A DNA stretch of 22,206 nt from CAZYZQ01 sp964652075 (GCA_964652075.1 CAZYZQ010000028.1:1-22206); one strand, 5' to 3'. Counted from the stretch's first letter, positions 1 to 7,767 are shown. Numbers and translations are program-made. Notes: a model not told the origin generated them from the letters alone.

Positions 1-62
1 TACACAATCCTGTAAATCTGCCCTTGTCAAATAGAAATTCGATGATTATATGCGGAACTGAC

Positions 63-106
63 AAAAAAATCACCCAAATGCAACTCTACAAAGTTGCATT
101 TGGGTG
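63..106 (-). terminator. Rho-independent terminator, distal of two behind ispA
   Basis: A perfect 15-bp inverted repeat (71-85 with 92-106, loop 86-91) is followed on the minus strand by an A and then seven T (63-69). This is a strong intrinsic terminator for leftward transcription. On the plus strand no T-run follows, so it acts only leftward. It is the second of two terminators behind the ispA operon. Confidence 0.8.
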
Positions 107-115
107 AGTAAATTG

Positions 116-161
116 AAAAGGACACCATATTCTACTGTAGGACTGAATATGGTGTCCTTTT
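116..161 (-). terminator. Terminator hairpin, proximal to ispA, probably bidirectional
   Basis: A 16-bp inverted repeat (116-131 with 146-161, 14-nt loop) includes A-rich and T-rich outer ends, so each strand gives a stem followed by U residues. It lies about 97 nt beyond the ispA stop codon. Leftward it ends the ispA transcript; rightward it could stop transcription entering from outside the window. Between it and ispA (162-257) I see no gene, only AT-rich sequence. Confidence 0.75.
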
Positions 162-257
162 TATTAGCCAATCATGACCGACAGGCGTTGTATTGCCAGT
201 AGTTTGTGGAGTGATTGTTGTATGGGCTTCCATCTAACCAGCAATGTAATTTTGGTT

Positions 258-1130
258 TTAATAATCTCTTCCTGCCAGGAACCATGCCAGATCCGGCAGG
301 ATTCCGGAATCCAGAAAGACGGCAAGGGCTTTGATTGCCTGCTCTGTATGCGTCTGAATCAGCTCGCGGCAGGCCGCGATTCCGTAGAGCGAGGCAAATG
401 TCGTCTTTTCCACATCCATACCGGTCTTTTTCCCGAGCTTTTCCGGATCGCCGGTCACATCCAGCACATCGTCCAGAATCTGGAACGCAAGGCCGATATG
501 CGACGCATATTCTGTCGCGGCTTCCAGCTGCGCCTGCGAGCCGCCGGCCGCAATTACGCCGATGCGGCAGGCAGCGCGGATCAGCGCGCCGGTCTTCAGG
601 CTGTGCAGATGCGCCAGCTCCTCCGGCGTGCGGGAACGTTCATCCAGATCGATGACCTGTCCGCCTACCATACCGGCCGCGCCCGCTGCTACGGCAAGCT
701 CGCGCACTGCGGCAAGGCTGAGCGCCGGGTCTGTCTCCTCGTCTCGGAACGACGCCGTCTCAAACGCCGCCGTCAGAAGCGCATCGCCGGCCAGAACCGC
801 ATTCGCCTCACCGTAAACCTTGTGGCACGTCAGTCGGCCGCGCCGGTAGTCGTCGTCGTCCATGCACGGCAGATCGTCGTGGATCAGGCTGTAAGTGTGG
901 ATCATCTCCATCGCCGCAGCATATGGCAGCGCATAGGCCGCGTCCGCGCCGGAGACATGGCAGAATTCCATGCAGAGCACCGGCCGGATGCGCTTGCCGC
1001 CGGAGAGGAGGCTGTAGCGCATGGCCTCATAGATCTCCTTCTGCGGCACATCCGGCACCGGGAGGATATCGTCCAGATATTGTTCCACCATCCGCTTATA
1101 GTGCTTTGCACGCTCAGGATATGCCGTCAT
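258..1130 (-). CDS. ispA: Polyprenyl (farnesyl/geranyl) diphosphate synthase
   Basis: Short-chain trans-isoprenyl diphosphate synthase, which condenses DMAPP/GPP with IPP to make farnesyl diphosphate in the cytosol. The first aspartate-rich motif DDLPCMDDDD is at about residues 85-94, and the second, DDVLD in the context QILDDVLDVTGD, at about 220-224. The GKKTGMDVEKTTFASLYG stretch typical of the family follows. Length of 290 aa is normal. I start at ATG 1130 because a GGAG lies 7 nt upstream; an in-frame TTG at 1136 would add two residues but has poorer spacing. The start lies inside the 3' end of xseB (17-bp overlap), so translation is probably coupled. In many Firmicutes dxs follows ispA; here AT-rich sequence and two terminators follow. 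Product chain length (C10 or C15) cannot be told from sequence. Confidence 0.95.
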   Translation of the reverse strand: MTAYPERAKHYKRMVEQYLDDILPVPDVPQKEIYEAMRYSLLSGGKRIRPVLCMEFCHVSGADAAYALPYAAAMEMIHTYSLIHDDLPCMDDDDYRRGRLTCHKVYGEANAVLAGDALLTAAFETASFRDEETDPALSLAAVRELAVAAGAAGMVGGQVIDLDERSRTPEELAHLHSLKTGALIRAACRIGVIAAGGSQAQLEAATEYASHIGLAFQILDDVLDVTGDPEKLGKKTGMDVEKTTFASLYGIAACRELIQTHTEQAIKALAVFLDSGILPDLAWFLAGRDY

Positions 1131-1359
1131 CTTCAAACTCCGTTTCCACAGGCGCGCCCTCCGGCCCCTTCATAAGCTGCACCACAGCCAGTTCCGCTTC
1201 ATCCAGCGCTTTTGTGCAGGAGCGCACCAGGCCTGCGCCCTCTTCAAACAGCCTGAGTGCCTCGGCCAGGTCGGCGTCGCCCGCCTCCAAGCATTTTACA
1301 ATCTGTTCGAGCCGCTCCATGGACTGCTCGAAGCTCTGGGAACGTTCTTCCTGTTTCAT
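1114..1359 (-). CDS. xseB: Exodeoxyribonuclease VII small subunit
   Basis: Small helical subunit (81 aa) of exonuclease VII, which with XseA degrades single-stranded DNA in both directions to short oligonucleotides. The family core is visible: SFEQSMERLEQIVKCLEAGDADLAEALRLFEEGAGLV at about residues 9-45. A longer acidic tail follows. The gene overlaps the xseA stop by 4 bp (ATGA, 1356-1359), and its own 3' end overlaps the ispA start. This is the usual nusB-xseA-xseB-ispA arrangement and argues for one translationally coupled operon. Confidence 0.95.
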   Translation of the reverse strand: MKQEERSQSFEQSMERLEQIVKCLEAGDADLAEALRLFEEGAGLVRSCTKALDEAELAVVQLMKGPEGAPVETEFEDDGIS

Positions 1360-2558
1360 GGGATTTCCTCCTGTATCTCCGCCCGCGCCGTGCCGTCATG
1401 CAGACGCAGCGTCACATGGTCGCCCGGATGCAGCTCCCGCACAGAGCGTACCGGCGTGCCGTTATCGTGTAGTGTCAGGCTATAGCCGCGTCCCAGCACC
1501 TTCAAAGGGCTGAGGGCGTCCAGTGACGCCGCACGCCGGACAAACAGCTGTTTTCGTGCAGCAATGAGCTGCCGCATCGCCGCGCGCAGGCGCTGCGCGT
1601 CCGCATCCAGTCGCAGCTGGCGCTCCTGCAAATAGCCGGCGGGGCTTTGTAGCACACGCGCCTGTGAGAGCGTTTGCAGCCGCTGCCTGTGCAGCTGCAA
1701 ACGGCGCGTCATCGCCGCCTGCATCCGCGCCAGCGACTGGGAAAGCGCCTGCCGCAGCTCCATCTGATCGGGTGCAACCAGCTCCGCCGCGTTGGATGGC
1801 GTGGCCGCGCGCAGATCGGCAACGAAGTCGGAAATTGTCACATCCGGCTCATGCCCAACCGCCGAAACAACGGGGATCTCCGACGCGCTAATTGCGCGCG
1901 CCACGCGCTCGTCGTTGAAGGCCCAGAGATCCTCAATGCTGCCGCCGCCGCGCCCCGTGATGATGACGTCGGCCAGCTGCCATCGGTTCGCGTAGCGGAT
2001 CGCGCCGCAGATCTCGGGCGGCGCCTCTGCGCCCTGCACACGCACAGGCAGCAGGAGCACTTTGGAGAGCGGATAGCGCTTGCGCAGGATCCGCAGCATA
2101 TCGTGTACCGCCGCGCCCGCGCTCGAGGTGATAATTGCGATTCTATGCGGGTAGCGCGGCAGCGGCTGTTTCCGTTCCGGGTCAAACAGCCCCTCCGCCG
2201 CCAGCTTCTGTTTGAGCTGTTCAAACGCGACATACAGGTCGCCGACGCCCACGGGCGAGAGCGCCGTACAGTTGAGCTGATACCGCCCGTCGCGCAGATA
2301 GACCGAGACGCTGCCGGTTGCAAAAACCTGCATCCCGTTTTCCGGCCGGAAGCGCAGGCGCGCCGCATTGGAGCGGAACATGGTGCAGCTCAGCGCGCCG
2401 CCCGCATCCTTCAGCGTAAAGTAGTGATGTCCCGAGGGATAGACCTTGTAGTTGCTGATCTCGCCTGCAACGCAGACGCGCGTCAGCATCGGGTCGCTGT
2501 CCATCCGCGCCTTGAGATAGCTATTCAGCTCCGTGACGGTCAGTGTCCGCTGTTCCAT
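1356..2558 (-). CDS. xseA: Exodeoxyribonuclease VII large subunit
   Basis: Catalytic subunit of exonuclease VII, 400 aa. The N-terminal OB-fold begins LTVTELNSYLKARMDSDPML and continues through VCVAGEISNYKVYPSGHHYFTLKD. The catalytic domain carries PHRIAIITSSAGAAVHDML, ADVIITGRGGGSIEDLWAFNDE and VVSAVGHEPDVTISDFVADLRAATPSNAAEL, all family hallmarks. A helical C-terminal region ends in the conserved VLGRGYSLT segment. The open frame extends 31 codons further upstream, but ATG 2558 is chosen because GGGGGATGGA precedes it directly and homology begins there. The start overlaps the end of the TsaD-like gene by 38 bp. Confidence 0.95.
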   Translation of the reverse strand: MEQRTLTVTELNSYLKARMDSDPMLTRVCVAGEISNYKVYPSGHHYFTLKDAGGALSCTMFRSNAARLRFRPENGMQVFATGSVSVYLRDGRYQLNCTALSPVGVGDLYVAFEQLKQKLAAEGLFDPERKQPLPRYPHRIAIITSSAGAAVHDMLRILRKRYPLSKVLLLPVRVQGAEAPPEICGAIRYANRWQLADVIITGRGGGSIEDLWAFNDERVARAISASEIPVVSAVGHEPDVTISDFVADLRAATPSNAAELVAPDQMELRQALSQSLARMQAAMTRRLQLHRQRLQTLSQARVLQSPAGYLQERQLRLDADAQRLRAAMRQLIAARKQLFVRRAASLDALSPLKVLGRGYSLTLHDNGTPVRSVRELHPGDHVTLRLHDGTARAEIQEEIP

Positions 2559-3474
2559 CTTCCATCCCCCATGTGAGTACTGCAACGCCGAGCGCGTTGT
2601 CGGTCGCGTATTCCGGTTTCGCGAAGACCGCGTCCAGATCCTGCATCGCACTGCGCAGCATGGCGTTGGACGTCACGCCGCCGGAAAAGACGACCGTGCA
2701 GTCCGGGAACCGCCGCAGTGCCGCCTCGGTCACATCGCGCACCGCGCCGATCACCGTGCGCAGCGCGGCGCAGGAAACCTCCTGCGCAGATGCGCCATTC
2801 TCAATATAAGCGGAAATTTTATTTTCCATACCCGACAGTGAAAAAGACAGCCCATCCCGCCGGACGCGAAAGCCCTTGACGTCCGCATCCCGGCTCAGCC
2901 TGTCAATCTCTTTTCCGGCCGGGAACGGCAGGCCGAGCCGCTTGCCGGTTCGGTCAATCAGCTGGCCGGCGGACAGATCCGTTGTCCCGCCGATTTTTTC
3001 CGCTTTCACGTTCTGTCCGTCCGGCTCCACAAGCAGCAGCTCCGTTGTCCCCCCGGACAGATGCCAAGCCAGATGCCTTCTATGCATCAGTTCCATCCGG
3101 CCCGCTGAATACAGCGCGGCAGCAATATGTCCCTGCTGGTGGGAGACGGCGTAAAACGGCACCCCGAGCGCCTGCGCCAGCACACGTGCCTGGCTCTCCC
3201 CTGCCAGAAAGCAGGGCATATACGAGCCCTCCACCGCGCGTGGACGTGTGCTCGCACCGACCGCGGCGATATCACAGCCGTCCAGCTGCGCAAACAGCGC
3301 TTCCGCCTGCTCCGGCAATCGCTTCACATGAGAAAACAGCGCGTCAGACTGCCGCAGACCCAGCTCGCCCGGCCTGACGTCGAGCAGCCGGGAACAGTTG
3401 TGCGCATGCAGGCCGTCAAACGCGGCAATGGAGGTCGTATAGTTGCTGGTATCAAATCCAATAACCGTTTTCAC
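2521..3474 (-). CDS. TsaD/Kae1-like (peptidase M22 family) paralogue
   Basis: ASKHA-fold protein of 317 aa in the TsaD/Kae1/Qri7 superfamily. It keeps the N-terminal FDTSNYTTSIA strand-loop, a metal-binding HQQGH motif (H112, H116), the LSGGTTEL nucleotide-binding loop (about 139-146) and a C-terminal VFSGGVTSNAMLR. It differs from true TsaD, whose N-terminus usually reads like GIETSCDDT, and it is slightly shorter than usual TsaD. I therefore read it as a paralogue between nusB and xseA rather than the enzyme for tRNA t6A synthesis. Its actual substrate is unknown. The start is GTG at 3474, overlapping the nusB stop as GTGA, so coupling is likely. Confidence 0.85.
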   Translation of the reverse strand: MKTVIGFDTSNYTTSIAAFDGLHAHNCSRLLDVRPGELGLRQSDALFSHVKRLPEQAEALFAQLDGCDIAAVGASTRPRAVEGSYMPCFLAGESQARVLAQALGVPFYAVSHQQGHIAAALYSAGRMELMHRRHLAWHLSGGTTELLLVEPDGQNVKAEKIGGTTDLSAGQLIDRTGKRLGLPFPAGKEIDRLSRDADVKGFRVRRDGLSFSLSGMENKISAYIENGASAQEVSCAALRTVIGAVRDVTEAALRRFPDCTVVFSGGVTSNAMLRSAMQDLDAVFAKPEYATDNALGVAVLTWGMEDGTADTDRHGAE

Positions 3475-3914
3475 GCTTCCTGCCTGCTCACTGCGCCCAG
3501 AATGCCGTTGACAAACGGCGCGGCGTCCTCGCTGTCATATTTCTTTGTCAACTCAACCGCCTCGTTGATCGCGGTTGCAACCGGCACATCCTCCACATAA
3601 CGCATTTCGTACAGTGCCAGCTGCAAAACGGATCGTGTAACCTTGGAGATCCGGTTCAGGCTCCAGCTGACCGCATTTTTCCGGATCTGCTCGTCCAGCT
3701 CTTCTTCATGCACCTCAATCCCGCGCAGCGTCGCGTCAATATAGGCCAGCTGCTTCGGGTCAGGCTCACAGGCATAGGCCTCGTTTTCCTGTGCGAGCGT
3801 TTTGTAGTAATCCGCGACAAAATGCGCCTCCAGCAGCGTGCTGGCCGGCACATGCGCAACATTCCGCTCAAACACCAGATGCAGCAGAATCTCTCTTGCA
3901 TTCGATCTTGTCAT
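3471..3914 (-). CDS. nusB: Transcription antitermination factor NusB
   Basis: RNA-binding helical protein of 147 aa that joins NusE (S10) on boxA RNA to promote rRNA antitermination. The family features are an N-terminal RSNAREILLHLVFE, a central SWSLNRISKVTRSVLQLALYEMRYVEDVPVATAINEAVELTKKYDSEDAAPFVNGILGAV, and a short C-terminal tail. ATG 3914 is chosen because AGGAG lies 9 nt upstream; the open frame could begin 13 codons earlier but without a good ribosome site. It lies 73 bp downstream of asp23 with a terminator-like hairpin in between and no obvious promoter of its own, so expression probably depends on read-through. Confidence 0.95.
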   Translation of the reverse strand: MTRSNAREILLHLVFERNVAHVPASTLLEAHFVADYYKTLAQENEAYACEPDPKQLAYIDATLRGIEVHEEELDEQIRKNAVSWSLNRISKVTRSVLQLALYEMRYVEDVPVATAINEAVELTKKYDSEDAAPFVNGILGAVSRQEA

Positions 3915-3948
3915 ACTCCGCTTCTCCTCTGTCAATCTTCGGTTCTCA

Positions 3949-3982
3949 TACAAAAGAACCCCTTTGCTTTCGCAAAGGGGTT
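3949..3982 (-). terminator. Intra-operon terminator between asp23 and nusB
   Basis: An 11-bp perfect stem (3957-3967 with 3972-3982, 4-nt loop) is followed on the minus strand by a U-rich TTCTTTTG stretch. It lies 6 bp past the asp23 stop and ends 35 bp before the nusB start. It probably ends most asp23 transcripts and lets a fraction continue into nusB-tsaD-like-xseAB-ispA. Confidence 0.75.
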
Positions 3983-3987
3983 ATGGC

Positions 3988-4371
3988 TCAGTTTGCTTCG
4001 CTGGCTTTTTTCCGGGAGGCCATGCCGACTACGCGGACATTGACGGCGTTCACATGGAAGCCCGTACAGGACTCCACCGTTGCCGCGACACGCTCCTGCA
4101 CCTTCCGTGCTACCTCAATAATCGTATGTCCGAACAGGACGATCAGGTTACAGGTGATCCGGATCTCGTTTTCCCCAATTTCCAGCGTCACGCCCTTGTC
4201 CTGCCCACGGCCCGCCAGCTTTTCCTTCAGATCTGCGTTGACCCGGCCGGCCAGCGCATAGACGCCGTCCACTTCCGCCGCGGCCAGCGCCGCCACCGTG
4301 GAGACGACCTCGTCCGAAATATTGACTGTGCCCTCTTCCAGCGTTTGTGTCAGATATTTGTTTTCCGTCAT
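3988..4371 (-). CDS. Asp23/Gls24 family envelope stress-response protein
   Basis: Asp23/Gls24 domain protein of 127 aa, a family of membrane-associated cytosolic proteins linked to cell-envelope homeostasis. The core is visible from GTVNISDEVVSTVAALAAAEVDGVYALAG (about 14-42), through ITCNLIVLFGHTIIEVARKVQERVAATVE, to GFHVNAVNVRVVGM. The order Asp23-NusB matches the yqhY-nusB pair of Bacillus. The start has AAAGGAGG 8 nt upstream, and a consensus promoter lies about 90 bp upstream, so this gene opens the downstream transcription unit. The specific role in this organism is not evident. Confidence 0.92.
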   Translation of the reverse strand: MTENKYLTQTLEEGTVNISDEVVSTVAALAAAEVDGVYALAGRVNADLKEKLAGRGQDKGVTLEIGENEIRITCNLIVLFGHTIIEVARKVQERVAATVESCTGFHVNAVNVRVVGMASRKKASEAN

Positions 4372-4459
4372 CGCGGCATCCTCCTTTGAGTCCGGGCTGT
4401 TCCCCCTGTAAAACAGAAGCGGGGAATGGCATGTTCCCTCTCATAGCCACTTTGGGGGT

Positions 4460-4488
4460 ATTATATCACACCTTGCCCGCCGAATCAA
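4460..4488 (-). promoter_or_regulatory. Sigma-A-like promoter of asp23-nusB-xse-ispA
   Basis: TTGATT (4483-4488), a 17-bp spacer and TATAAT (4460-4465) read leftward. The predicted start is near 4453, giving a leader of about 80 nt before asp23. It lies in the 151-bp gap after spoIIIAH, so the housekeeping genes downstream need not depend on the sporulation operon. Confidence 0.8.
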
Positions 4489-4522
4489 TCCATTTTCTGC
4501 CGCCGTTCGGAATTTTCGTCCG

Positions 4523-5110
4523 TTATTTTACCTCAATAATCCGGATCTGTGTCATATCATAGTCCGACTCTGTCGTGACAACATCGGAGATCAGCGCGAC
4601 ATCCGCCGCCTGCAGGCCCTCCGCCGGCGCTGCAACCGCGATGGAGATGGTGTCGTCGCCCATGTACGCCACGCAGTCCGCATACCCCTTTGCAATAATC
4701 AGGCTTTCAATCTGCGCCTCCGCCAACGCTGTCTCGACCAACGTACCGAGCTGCGCGGAGGTCTGGCTGTAGCTCTCTGAGGTCGTGTCGTCCGTGTAGG
4801 CCATGGTCTCCTGCAGGAGCGTCACCGCGTCGTCGCGCGCCTCCTGCCGGCTCAGGCGCACATCCGCAAAGTATTCCTCCGTTGACACGTCCGTTGTCAG
4901 CCCCTCGTTCGCGGCCTGCACCGCAGGCTCCGCATCGCCGCTCATGACGAGCGTGGTGTCGCCGAGCAGCTGGCTTTCATCGAGCGTCTGCGCCAGATCG
5001 ACTGCGTCCGAGCCCTTCCCCTTTTGGTTGACAGACCAGTTCAGATAGATCCCCGCACACACAAACAGCAACACCGTCGCCACAATGGCGTTCCGTTTCC
5101 AGATTTTCAT
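4523..5110 (-). CDS. spoIIIAH: Stage III sporulation protein AH
   Basis: Mother-cell protein of 195 aa, forming the ring of the SpoIIIA-SpoIIQ feeding channel across the space between mother cell and forespore. It has a short basic N-terminus (MKIWKRN), one membrane segment at about residues 8-25, and a periplasm-facing linker. The C-terminal domain (about 90-195) has the YscJ/FliF-like pattern, including LVETALAEAQIESLIIAKGYADCVAYMGDDTISIAV. The length is near the family norm. It is the last gene of the spoIIIA operon, 10 bp after spoIIIAG, and GGAGG sits upstream of its ATG. Confidence 0.93.
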   Translation of the reverse strand: MKIWKRNAIVATVLLFVCAGIYLNWSVNQKGKGSDAVDLAQTLDESQLLGDTTLVMSGDAEPAVQAANEGLTTDVSTEEYFADVRLSRQEARDDAVTLLQETMAYTDDTTSESYSQTSAQLGTLVETALAEAQIESLIIAKGYADCVAYMGDDTISIAVAAPAEGLQAADVALISDVVTTESDYDMTQIRIIEVK

Positions 5111-5120
5111 ACGCTTCCTC

Positions 5121-5633
5121 CTACTCCCGTTTTACGACCGAAATCCGGTCGGTACCAAGGCCTGTCAGGCAGGCCACTGCTTCTTTGATCGCAAGCCGCA
5201 CCTGTGCGCTGTCGGCGCCGTCGCAGACAACGAGCGCCCCGCGGCAGCGCGGATAGATCGTTTTCACTGCCACGGGTTCTCCGCCGCCGCTGCCGGCAAG
5301 CACAGCCTCCACCTCCTCTTCCGTTCCACCGTCGGCATCCTGCTGGATGCGCGACTGCATCTGATAGACGGTCTCCGTGTCCGTCTCGTATGTTAAGACA
5401 ACGTCCACCTCCCCTGCTCCCTCAATTTGCCCGAGCACGCGCACAAGCTGTGCCGTCAGGTCCGTCTGCTGCACGGCAGGCAGGGCCTGCGGCGTTTGCT
5501 TCTCCTGTTTTTTCTCCGGCCAAAGCAGCAGAACCACGCCGACCAACAGGACAAGGCCGACATAGCGATATTTCCGGCACGCCGACCGGAATTTTTTTCC
5601 GAACTCTTTTGGGATTGTCAGCTTTCGTTCCAC
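5121..5633 (-). CDS. spoIIIAG: Stage III sporulation protein AG
   Basis: Component of the SpoIIIA channel that forms a large ring in the intermembrane space. The 170-aa protein has an N-terminal cytosolic segment, one membrane span at about residues 24-38 (VGLVLLVGVVLLLW), and a C-terminal ring-building domain with LVRVLGQIEGAGEVDVVLTYE and a final RGALVVCDGADSAQVRLAIKEAVACLTGLGTDRISVVK. The start is GTG 5633: GGAGG lies 10 nt upstream, and it gives the expected short N-terminus, whereas the longer frame reads back over spoIIIAF. It overlaps the end of spoIIIAF by 16 bp. Confidence 0.93.
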   Translation of the reverse strand: MERKLTIPKEFGKKFRSACRKYRYVGLVLLVGVVLLLWPEKKQEKQTPQALPAVQQTDLTAQLVRVLGQIEGAGEVDVVLTYETDTETVYQMQSRIQQDADGGTEEEVEAVLAGSGGGEPVAVKTIYPRCRGALVVCDGADSAQVRLAIKEAVACLTGLGTDRISVVKRE

Positions 5634-6100
5634 GTCTGTGCATCCTCCGGAATGGCCAAATCGGCGCTCATATAGCTGCGCAGCGCCTCGCGCTGCTCCT
5701 CCGTCCACGTACCGATGAGTACGGCGGCGCATGGATAGGGGTATTGCGCATCAGCTTCCACCTCCACCTGTACTGTCACCCTGCATCCAAGCTGTCCGGC
5801 TTTGTCCAAAATATATGCTTCGGTCTTATCCTTTATGATGGCCGCGATCAGATCGCGGTTATCCACGGATATCCCCGTCTGCGCCGCATCCGCGTCCATC
5901 CACAGGCGGCTCATCTGCTGCGCAATATCGGCAAATGAGATCGTGCGCAGCGGCGCCAGCACAACCAGGATCAAAATCAGTCCGCCGGTCAATCCGGCTG
6001 CCCGGCGCATCCGCTGCCCCGGAATCAGCGCCTGCGCCAGTGAAATCAGCAGTGCGGCCGAAATGATCCCGAGCAGATATCCCCTTACGTGTTCCATCAT
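5618..6100 (-). CDS. spoIIIAF: Stage III sporulation protein AF
   Basis: Channel component of 160 aa with two N-terminal membrane segments (about 7-25 and 37-51) separated by a basic loop, then a soluble domain of about 100 residues containing the family's AAIIKDKTEAYILDKAGQLGC pattern. Two adjacent ATG codons (6100 and 6097) overlap the spoIIIAE stop (TGA, 6097-6099). I use the first because AAGGTG lies 8 nt upstream, but a start one codon later is possible. An upstream in-frame ATG at 6160 lies within spoIIIAE and lacks support. Confidence 0.9.
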   Translation of the reverse strand: MMEHVRGYLLGIISAALLISLAQALIPGQRMRRAAGLTGGLILILVVLAPLRTISFADIAQQMSRLWMDADAAQTGISVDNRDLIAAIIKDKTEAYILDKAGQLGCRVTVQVEVEADAQYPYPCAAVLIGTWTEEQREALRSYMSADLAIPEDAQTWNES

Positions 6101-7173
6101 ACGCCGCTCACCTTGATAAAGCAGACAATGCCCATCAGCAGCATCAAGCTGCACGCACAAACCATTGCGAGCAGCAGCCCAACGGCGGAGGAAATCGTCT
6201 CCATGTGGCGCACGACCGCCGGTTGTGCCAGCGTCCCGCCGAGCGCAGTCGCCGCCTTCAGAAGCAGATACTGGATGCCGACGCGAAGAAACGGTGAAAT
6301 ACAGATCGCCAGCACTGCCAGCATTCCAAAGGTTCCCACGGTGCTCTTGACTAGGCTTGCACTCAGCAGCACCGTCTCGGAGGCGTCAGCAATCATGCTG
6401 CCGACCACTGGGACAACACCGGAAATCGCGGCCTTCGCCGTCTTTACCGCTGCCGCGTCGGCTGAGCCGGTGATGATCGAGCTTGCCGCCATATATGCAG
6501 AGTAGAGCAGCATAATCGCCTTCAGCGCCGCCCCTGCCAGCCATTTGAAGAAGCCTGTCAGTTTGCCGAGCAGCACATGGCCGAACGCGGCCTCCGCTGT
6601 GGAGAGCGCGATCATCGCGTACAGCATCGGCAGAAGCAGGTGCTGCATCAGCCGCATCAGAACCGAATAGAAAAAGCTTGTCCCGGTATACAGCAGGCCC
6701 GCGCTGGACGGCGCACCGCTCGCCGTTGCCGTTGTCGCCAGAACGGGCAGCAGCAGAGACAGGAAATCCGCTGACTCTGCGATCATTCGCTCCCCGAAGC
6801 CGATCAGGCTTTGCAGCCCCGCGACGGAAACCGCGGAGATCCCAAGCGCGCACACAATCGCGGAGGTTCGGTCGGCAAAGCCGAACTGCGTCACAAGGCC
6901 GCTGAGCAACGCAATCACCAAAAGGCTTGCGCAGCTGGCCAGCGCTGTGCGGAACATCCCGTCTCCCTCTGCCAGCGCTGCGGTCAAAATTCCGGCAGCG
7001 CCGCCCAGATCGGCATCCGCAAGTGTCGCGCCATCCATCAGATCACGCGCACTGTCGGGCACGCCCTCCTCCAGCGCATACGCGCCGTAGCGCGCCAGCG
7101 GGTCCTCCTCCTGCGCAGAAGCTGCCGTACAGAGCAGCAGCAGTGCCGCCACGACCAAAATGACACGCCGCAT
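6097..7173 (-). CDS. spoIIIAE: Stage III sporulation protein AE
   Basis: Largest membrane component of the SpoIIIA complex, 358 aa. An N-terminal signal sequence (MRRVILVVAALLLLCTAASA, 1-20) is followed by an extracytoplasmic region and then multiple hydrophobic segments from about residue 80 to the C-terminus, including the characteristic LLLPMLYAMIALSTAEAAFG. GGGAGG is 7 nt before the ATG, and the start shares one base with the spoIIIAD stop (TGATG), indicating coupled translation. Confidence 0.93.
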   Translation of the reverse strand: MRRVILVVAALLLLCTAASAQEEDPLARYGAYALEEGVPDSARDLMDGATLADADLGGAAGILTAALAEGDGMFRTALASCASLLVIALLSGLVTQFGFADRTSAIVCALGISAVSVAGLQSLIGFGERMIAESADFLSLLLPVLATTATASGAPSSAGLLYTGTSFFYSVLMRLMQHLLLPMLYAMIALSTAEAAFGHVLLGKLTGFFKWLAGAALKAIMLLYSAYMAASSIITGSADAAAVKTAKAAISGVVPVVGSMIADASETVLLSASLVKSTVGTFGMLAVLAICISPFLRVGIQYLLLKAATALGGTLAQPAVVRHMETISSAVGLLLAMVCACSLMLLMGIVCFIKVSGV

Positions 7174-7568
7174 CAGCTGCCTCCCATCAGATCCGTCACC
7201 AGCTCCAGCACCGCCTGCATCAGCGGCAGCGCGATATAGATCGCCGCGACCGTTCCCAGCAGCTGCACCACAGAGCCGGCTGTTTTGTTTCCTGTGTCCT
7301 CGCAGACATTCCCCGCAACGCCGACCAGCAGGCCGATTGCGACCGTCTTGAGCAGCGGCGCAAGCACCGGGCTGGTAATTCCGGCCGCGCTTTGCAGCGT
7401 TTGCAGGAACTCCAGAACAGGCGTGAGCAGTGCCGAGGCCAGATACAACATGGCCCCGGCACAGGCCAGCGTGACCAGAAGCGCAAATGCGCCGTCATAC
7501 TTGCGCAGGAACACCGCCAGCAGCGCCCCAAGAACGGCGATGCAGGCTGCCCGCACCACGTACTCCAT
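7173..7568 (-). CDS. spoIIIAD: Stage III sporulation protein AD
   Basis: Small multi-pass membrane protein of 131 aa in the SpoIIIA complex. Four hydrophobic stretches can be seen, at about residues 5-20, 28-50, 62-85 and 96-118, with the conserved segment VGVAGNVCEDTGNKTAGS near position 82-99. No clear Shine-Dalgarno precedes the ATG, which lies 2 bp after the spoIIIAC stop, so it probably relies on coupling to spoIIIAC. Confidence 0.93.
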   Translation of the reverse strand: MEYVVRAACIAVLGALLAVFLRKYDGAFALLVTLACAGAMLYLASALLTPVLEFLQTLQSAAGITSPVLAPLLKTVAIGLLVGVAGNVCEDTGNKTAGSVVQLLGTVAAIYIALPLMQAVLELVTDLMGGS

Positions 7569-7570
7569 CG

Positions 7571-7765
7571 CTAAAACCCAAAGAGCTTTTTGACCAGCTC
7601 AAACAGATCCGCAATCTCCTGTACCACAATCATCAGCACAACTACCAGCCCTGCCAGCGTTGTCATGGTTGCCTGTTCCTCCCGTCCTGACCGCACCAGC
7701 ACCTGATTCAGGATCGAGACAATGATCCCGACCGCGGCAATTTTAAAAATGAGGTCAATGTCCAT
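7571..7765 (-). CDS. spoIIIAC: Stage III sporulation protein AC
   Basis: Very small membrane protein of 64 aa with two hydrophobic helices (about 5-23 and 35-57) joined by a short polar loop, RSGREEQAT. It matches SpoIIIAC in size and in the pattern DLIFKIAAVGIIVSILNQVL. It sits 2 bp after spoIIIAB and 2 bp before spoIIIAD, in the invariant AB-AC-AD order. Confidence 0.93.
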   Translation of the reverse strand: MDIDLIFKIAAVGIIVSILNQVLVRSGREEQATMTTLAGLVVVLMIVVQEIADLFELVKKLFGF

Positions 7766-7767
7766 CG

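Noticed and set aside
1..170. Insertion-sequence end suggested by two hairpins
   Set aside because: No transposase fragment or target duplication is visible, and both hairpins have T-runs in the right direction to be terminators of the ispA operon.
174..1175. 333-codon plus-strand open frame
   Set aside because: It lies opposite ispA, which has all family motifs. The frame has no ribosome site and an Arg/His-rich composition typical of antisense frames in GC-rich DNA. The same applies to long plus-strand frames opposite secD, the aminotransferase and leuC.
5633..5732. Longer SpoIIIAG starting at 5732
   Set aside because: The added residues are out-of-frame spoIIIAF sequence; GTG 5633 has the better ribosome site and the normal family N-terminus.
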